A DNA stretch of 7,766 nt, from contig JAFRCZ010000237.1 in assembly GCA_017404125.1 (NCBI GenBank), forward strand, positions 1 through 7,766, given 5' to 3'. The stretch is from Methanobrevibacter sp. GTDB lineage: Archaea > Methanobacteriota > Methanobacteria > Methanobacteriales > Methanobacteriaceae. This document shows positions 6,335-7,766 of this stretch, piece after piece. Numbering within the stretch: the stretch's first letter is position 1; each line of letters begins with the position of its first letter. Below the pieces are notes generated by a model, which was not told the origin of the DNA, did not search any database, and worked only from the letters and a program-made list of their open reading frames with translations. A program made the position numbers and the translations under genes.

Positions 6335-6354
6335 TAGAATCCAATAAAATTCTA
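6335..6354 (-). other. Weak stem-loop overlapping the thiC stop codon
   Basis: TAGAAT (6335-6340) pairs perfectly with ATTCTA (6349-6354) around an 8-nt loop; the second arm contains the thiC stop codon. A T4 run and further A/T sequence follow on the minus strand. It may help end thiC transcripts or stabilise their 3' end, but the stem is only 6 bp and A+T-rich. Confidence 0.25.
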
Positions 6355-7626
6355 AAAGTCCCCTTTAGCTATTTTAACTGCACAATACTCTCCGCACATT
6401 GAACACATTTCATCGTCTTCAAGTTCACATTTGTTTCTGTAATGTCTTGGCTTTACATTATCAAAGGCAAGATTGAATTGGCTTTCCCAATCAAAGTTTC
6501 TTCTTGCAGTTGCCATTGCCACTTCCTTTTCCCATGCAGTTTCCAAGCCTAAGGCAACATCTGCAGCTTGAGCAGCTATTTTGCTTGCAATAACCCCTTC
6601 CTTAACATCTTCAAGAGAAGGGAGTGATAAATGCTCTGCAGGGGTCACATAACATAAAAAGTCAGCACCGCTTGAAGCAGCAATAGCTCCTCCAATAGCT
6701 GATGTGATATGATCATAACCTGGTGCCAAATCTGTAACGATTGGACCTAAGACATAAAATGGAGCCCCATGACATAATGTCTTTTGAATCTCCATATTGG
6801 ACCTTATTTGATTTAAGGGAACATGCCCTGGACCTTCAACCATTGTTTGAACACCAACATCCTGAGCTCTTTTTACAAGGGTTCCTAAAGTAACAAGCTC
6901 TTGAATTTGAGAGGTATCTGTTGCATCAGACAAGCATCCTGGACGCAATCCATCACCTAAAGAAAGGGTTATATCATACTCTAGAGCAATTTCAAGCAAA
7001 TAATCGTAATTATCAAATAATGGATTTTCCTTTTCATTATGCAAGATCCATGAAGCAAGGAATGTTCCTCCCCTACTTACAATTCCCATCATTCTTTTAG
7101 CCTTTTGCAGCTTTGAAACCAAATCCCGGTTTATTCCACAGTGAAGAGTCATGAAGTCAACGCCATCTTTTGCCTGATGGATAATTGAATTAAATATGTC
7201 ATCTTCATCCATATCAATGATTTCATTGCCTTTGTTTAATGTAATGACTCCCGCTTCATAAATTGGAACGGTACCAATAGGAACATCTACAGAGCCCATT
7301 ATCTTTTCTCTGAACTCCAATAATTTAGGACCTGTGCTTAAGTCCATTACTGCATCTGCACCAAAATCAACTGCCAATTTTGCCTTTTTAATCTCCAAGT
7401 CAATATCTTCAATCTGATTTGAGGACCCTATATTTGCATTGATTTTAGTGGTTAATCCTTTTCCAATACCGCAAGCTTTTGTCTCTCGCCCAATATTCTT
7501 TGGTATTACAATGGTTCCATTAGCCACTCCCTTTAATATTTTCTTAACATCTATTTTTTCAGCTTCAGCAACAGTTTTCATTTCAAGAGTGAGATTTCCT
7601 TTCTTAGCTTCAGTCATTTGTGTCAT
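6352..7626 (-). CDS. thiC: Phosphomethylpyrimidine synthase ThiC
   Basis: ThiC converts aminoimidazole ribotide to 4-amino-5-hydroxymethyl-2-methylpyrimidine phosphate, the pyrimidine branch of thiamine synthesis, by non-canonical radical SAM chemistry. With the ATG at 7626 the protein has 424 residues, the short archaeal/anaerobe form rather than the roughly 600-residue enterobacterial form. Visible motifs are LHCGIN (161-166), SRGG (184-187), LSLGDGLRPG (221-230), EGPGHVP (264-270; metal-ligand His 268) and the EHLSLP loop (331-336; metal-ligand His 332). The C-terminal cluster motif CSMCGEYC (408-415) has Cys 408, 411 and 415 for the [4Fe-4S] cluster. An in-frame TTG at 7629 sits only 2 nt from the ribosome binding site, and ATG 7617 about 14 nt away, so 7626 fits best. 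No other thiamine gene is visible in the window, and no TPP riboswitch is seen upstream. Confidence 0.95.
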   Translation of the reverse strand: MTQMTEAKKGNLTLEMKTVAEAEKIDVKKILKGVANGTIVIPKNIGRETKACGIGKGLTTKINANIGSSNQIEDIDLEIKKAKLAVDFGADAVMDLSTGPKLLEFREKIMGSVDVPIGTVPIYEAGVITLNKGNEIIDMDEDDIFNSIIHQAKDGVDFMTLHCGINRDLVSKLQKAKRMMGIVSRGGTFLASWILHNEKENPLFDNYDYLLEIALEYDITLSLGDGLRPGCLSDATDTSQIQELVTLGTLVKRAQDVGVQTMVEGPGHVPLNQIRSNMEIQKTLCHGAPFYVLGPIVTDLAPGYDHITSAIGGAIAASSGADFLCYVTPAEHLSLPSLEDVKEGVIASKIAAQAADVALGLETAWEKEVAMATARRNFDWESQFNLAFDNVKPRHYRNKCELEDDEMCSMCGEYCAVKIAKGDF

Positions 7627-7631
7627 CAAAG

Positions 7632-7637
7632 CACCTT
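7632..7637 (-). promoter_or_regulatory. Ribosome binding site of thiC
   Basis: AAGGTG on the minus strand ends 5 nt before ATG 7626. That equals the spacing at the ASCH-TPR and OB-fold genes, and decides between TTG 7629, ATG 7626 and ATG 7617. Confidence 0.7.
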
Positions 7638-7696
7638 AAAACATTTAAATAATTTGAACAAATTGAATAAATAATCATAGCATTAAATAATCTATA

Positions 7697-7712
7697 ACAT
7701 ATTAATTTATGT
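7697..7712 (-). promoter_or_regulatory. Inverted repeat in the thiC upstream region
   Basis: ACATA (7697-7701) and TATGT (7708-7712) form a 5-6-5 inverted repeat about 70-85 nt before the thiC start. The 140-nt upstream region (7627-7766) is otherwise plain A+T-rich sequence, with TATA-like stretches on the minus strand near 7735-7745. Methanogen thiamine genes are often controlled by a ThiR-type DNA-binding repressor. This repeat is a possible operator, but the match is short and no known consensus was available to compare. Confidence 0.25.
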
Positions 7713-7766
7713 ATTTTATTATTTAATTAATTTTTTATATTTAGTGAAAAACACTTTAAAAAATCA

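Noticed and set aside
7439..7639. 66-codon plus-strand open frame over the thiC start
   Set aside because: Antisense shadow of the conserved ThiC N-terminus with no supporting signals.
7627..7766. TPP riboswitch before thiC
   Set aside because: The conserved riboswitch segments (CTGAGA and ACCTGATC types) are absent and the region is almost pure A/T.
1..7766. CRISPR array, mobile element, toxin-antitoxin or phage-defence island
   Set aside because: No regularly spaced repeats, transposase, integrase, tRNA or defence-family domain was found. Four of the six genes are conserved families or clear domains, and the order fits a stable Methanobacteriales core region.

Overview
The window looks like a chromosomal segment from a methanogenic archaeon of the Methanobacteriales, most likely Methanobrevibacter or a close relative. 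The evidence is strongly A+T-rich, T-tract-laden spacers, GGTG-type ribosome binding sites about 5 nt before the start codon, an archaeal-type ATP-dependent DNA ligase, an archaeal-length ThiC, a GlmM-type phosphohexomutase, and TPR and membrane-anchored proteins typical of these gut methanogens. The order thiC, ligase, phosphohexomutase resembles, from memory, the MTH1576-MTH1584 neighbourhood of Methanothermobacter thermautotrophicus. I found no IS element, CRISPR array, tRNA, rRNA or integration signature.

Layout: 1-226 is a promoter region with a TATA-like box and a perfect 14-bp palindrome. 227-1363 (+) is a fusion of an N-terminal ASCH domain to about seven TPR repeats. 1364-1625 is a spacer between convergent genes, with T-rich terminator tracts and a direct repeat. 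The rest is on the minus strand. In transcription order from the right edge it is thiC (7626-6352), lig (6279-4624), a membrane-anchored OB-fold protein (4352-3954), glmM (3843-2482) and a membrane-anchored protein with an M14-like zinc-peptidase residue pattern (2423-1626). The spacers between minus-strand genes are 58-271 nt. TATA-like boxes precede the OB-fold gene and glmM, so these look like mostly separate transcription units rather than one tight operon.

Functions: ThiC makes the pyrimidine half of thiamine, Lig seals DNA nicks, and GlmM supplies glucosamine-1-phosphate for UDP-GlcNAc and hence pseudomurein and other glycans. The peptidase-like protein directly after glmM is predicted to face the cell wall, so a wall-related role is possible but is only inferred from context.

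Most of the window is housekeeping. The observations most worth a second look are: (1) the ASCH domain appears to keep the Lys/Thr/Glu triad of the E. coli YqfB N4-acetylcytidine amidohydrolase while fused to a TPR array; (2) the protein at 1626-2423 carries a HxxE...H...E metallopeptidase pattern; (3) an OB-fold is tethered by an N-terminal membrane anchor, probably on the outside of the cell.
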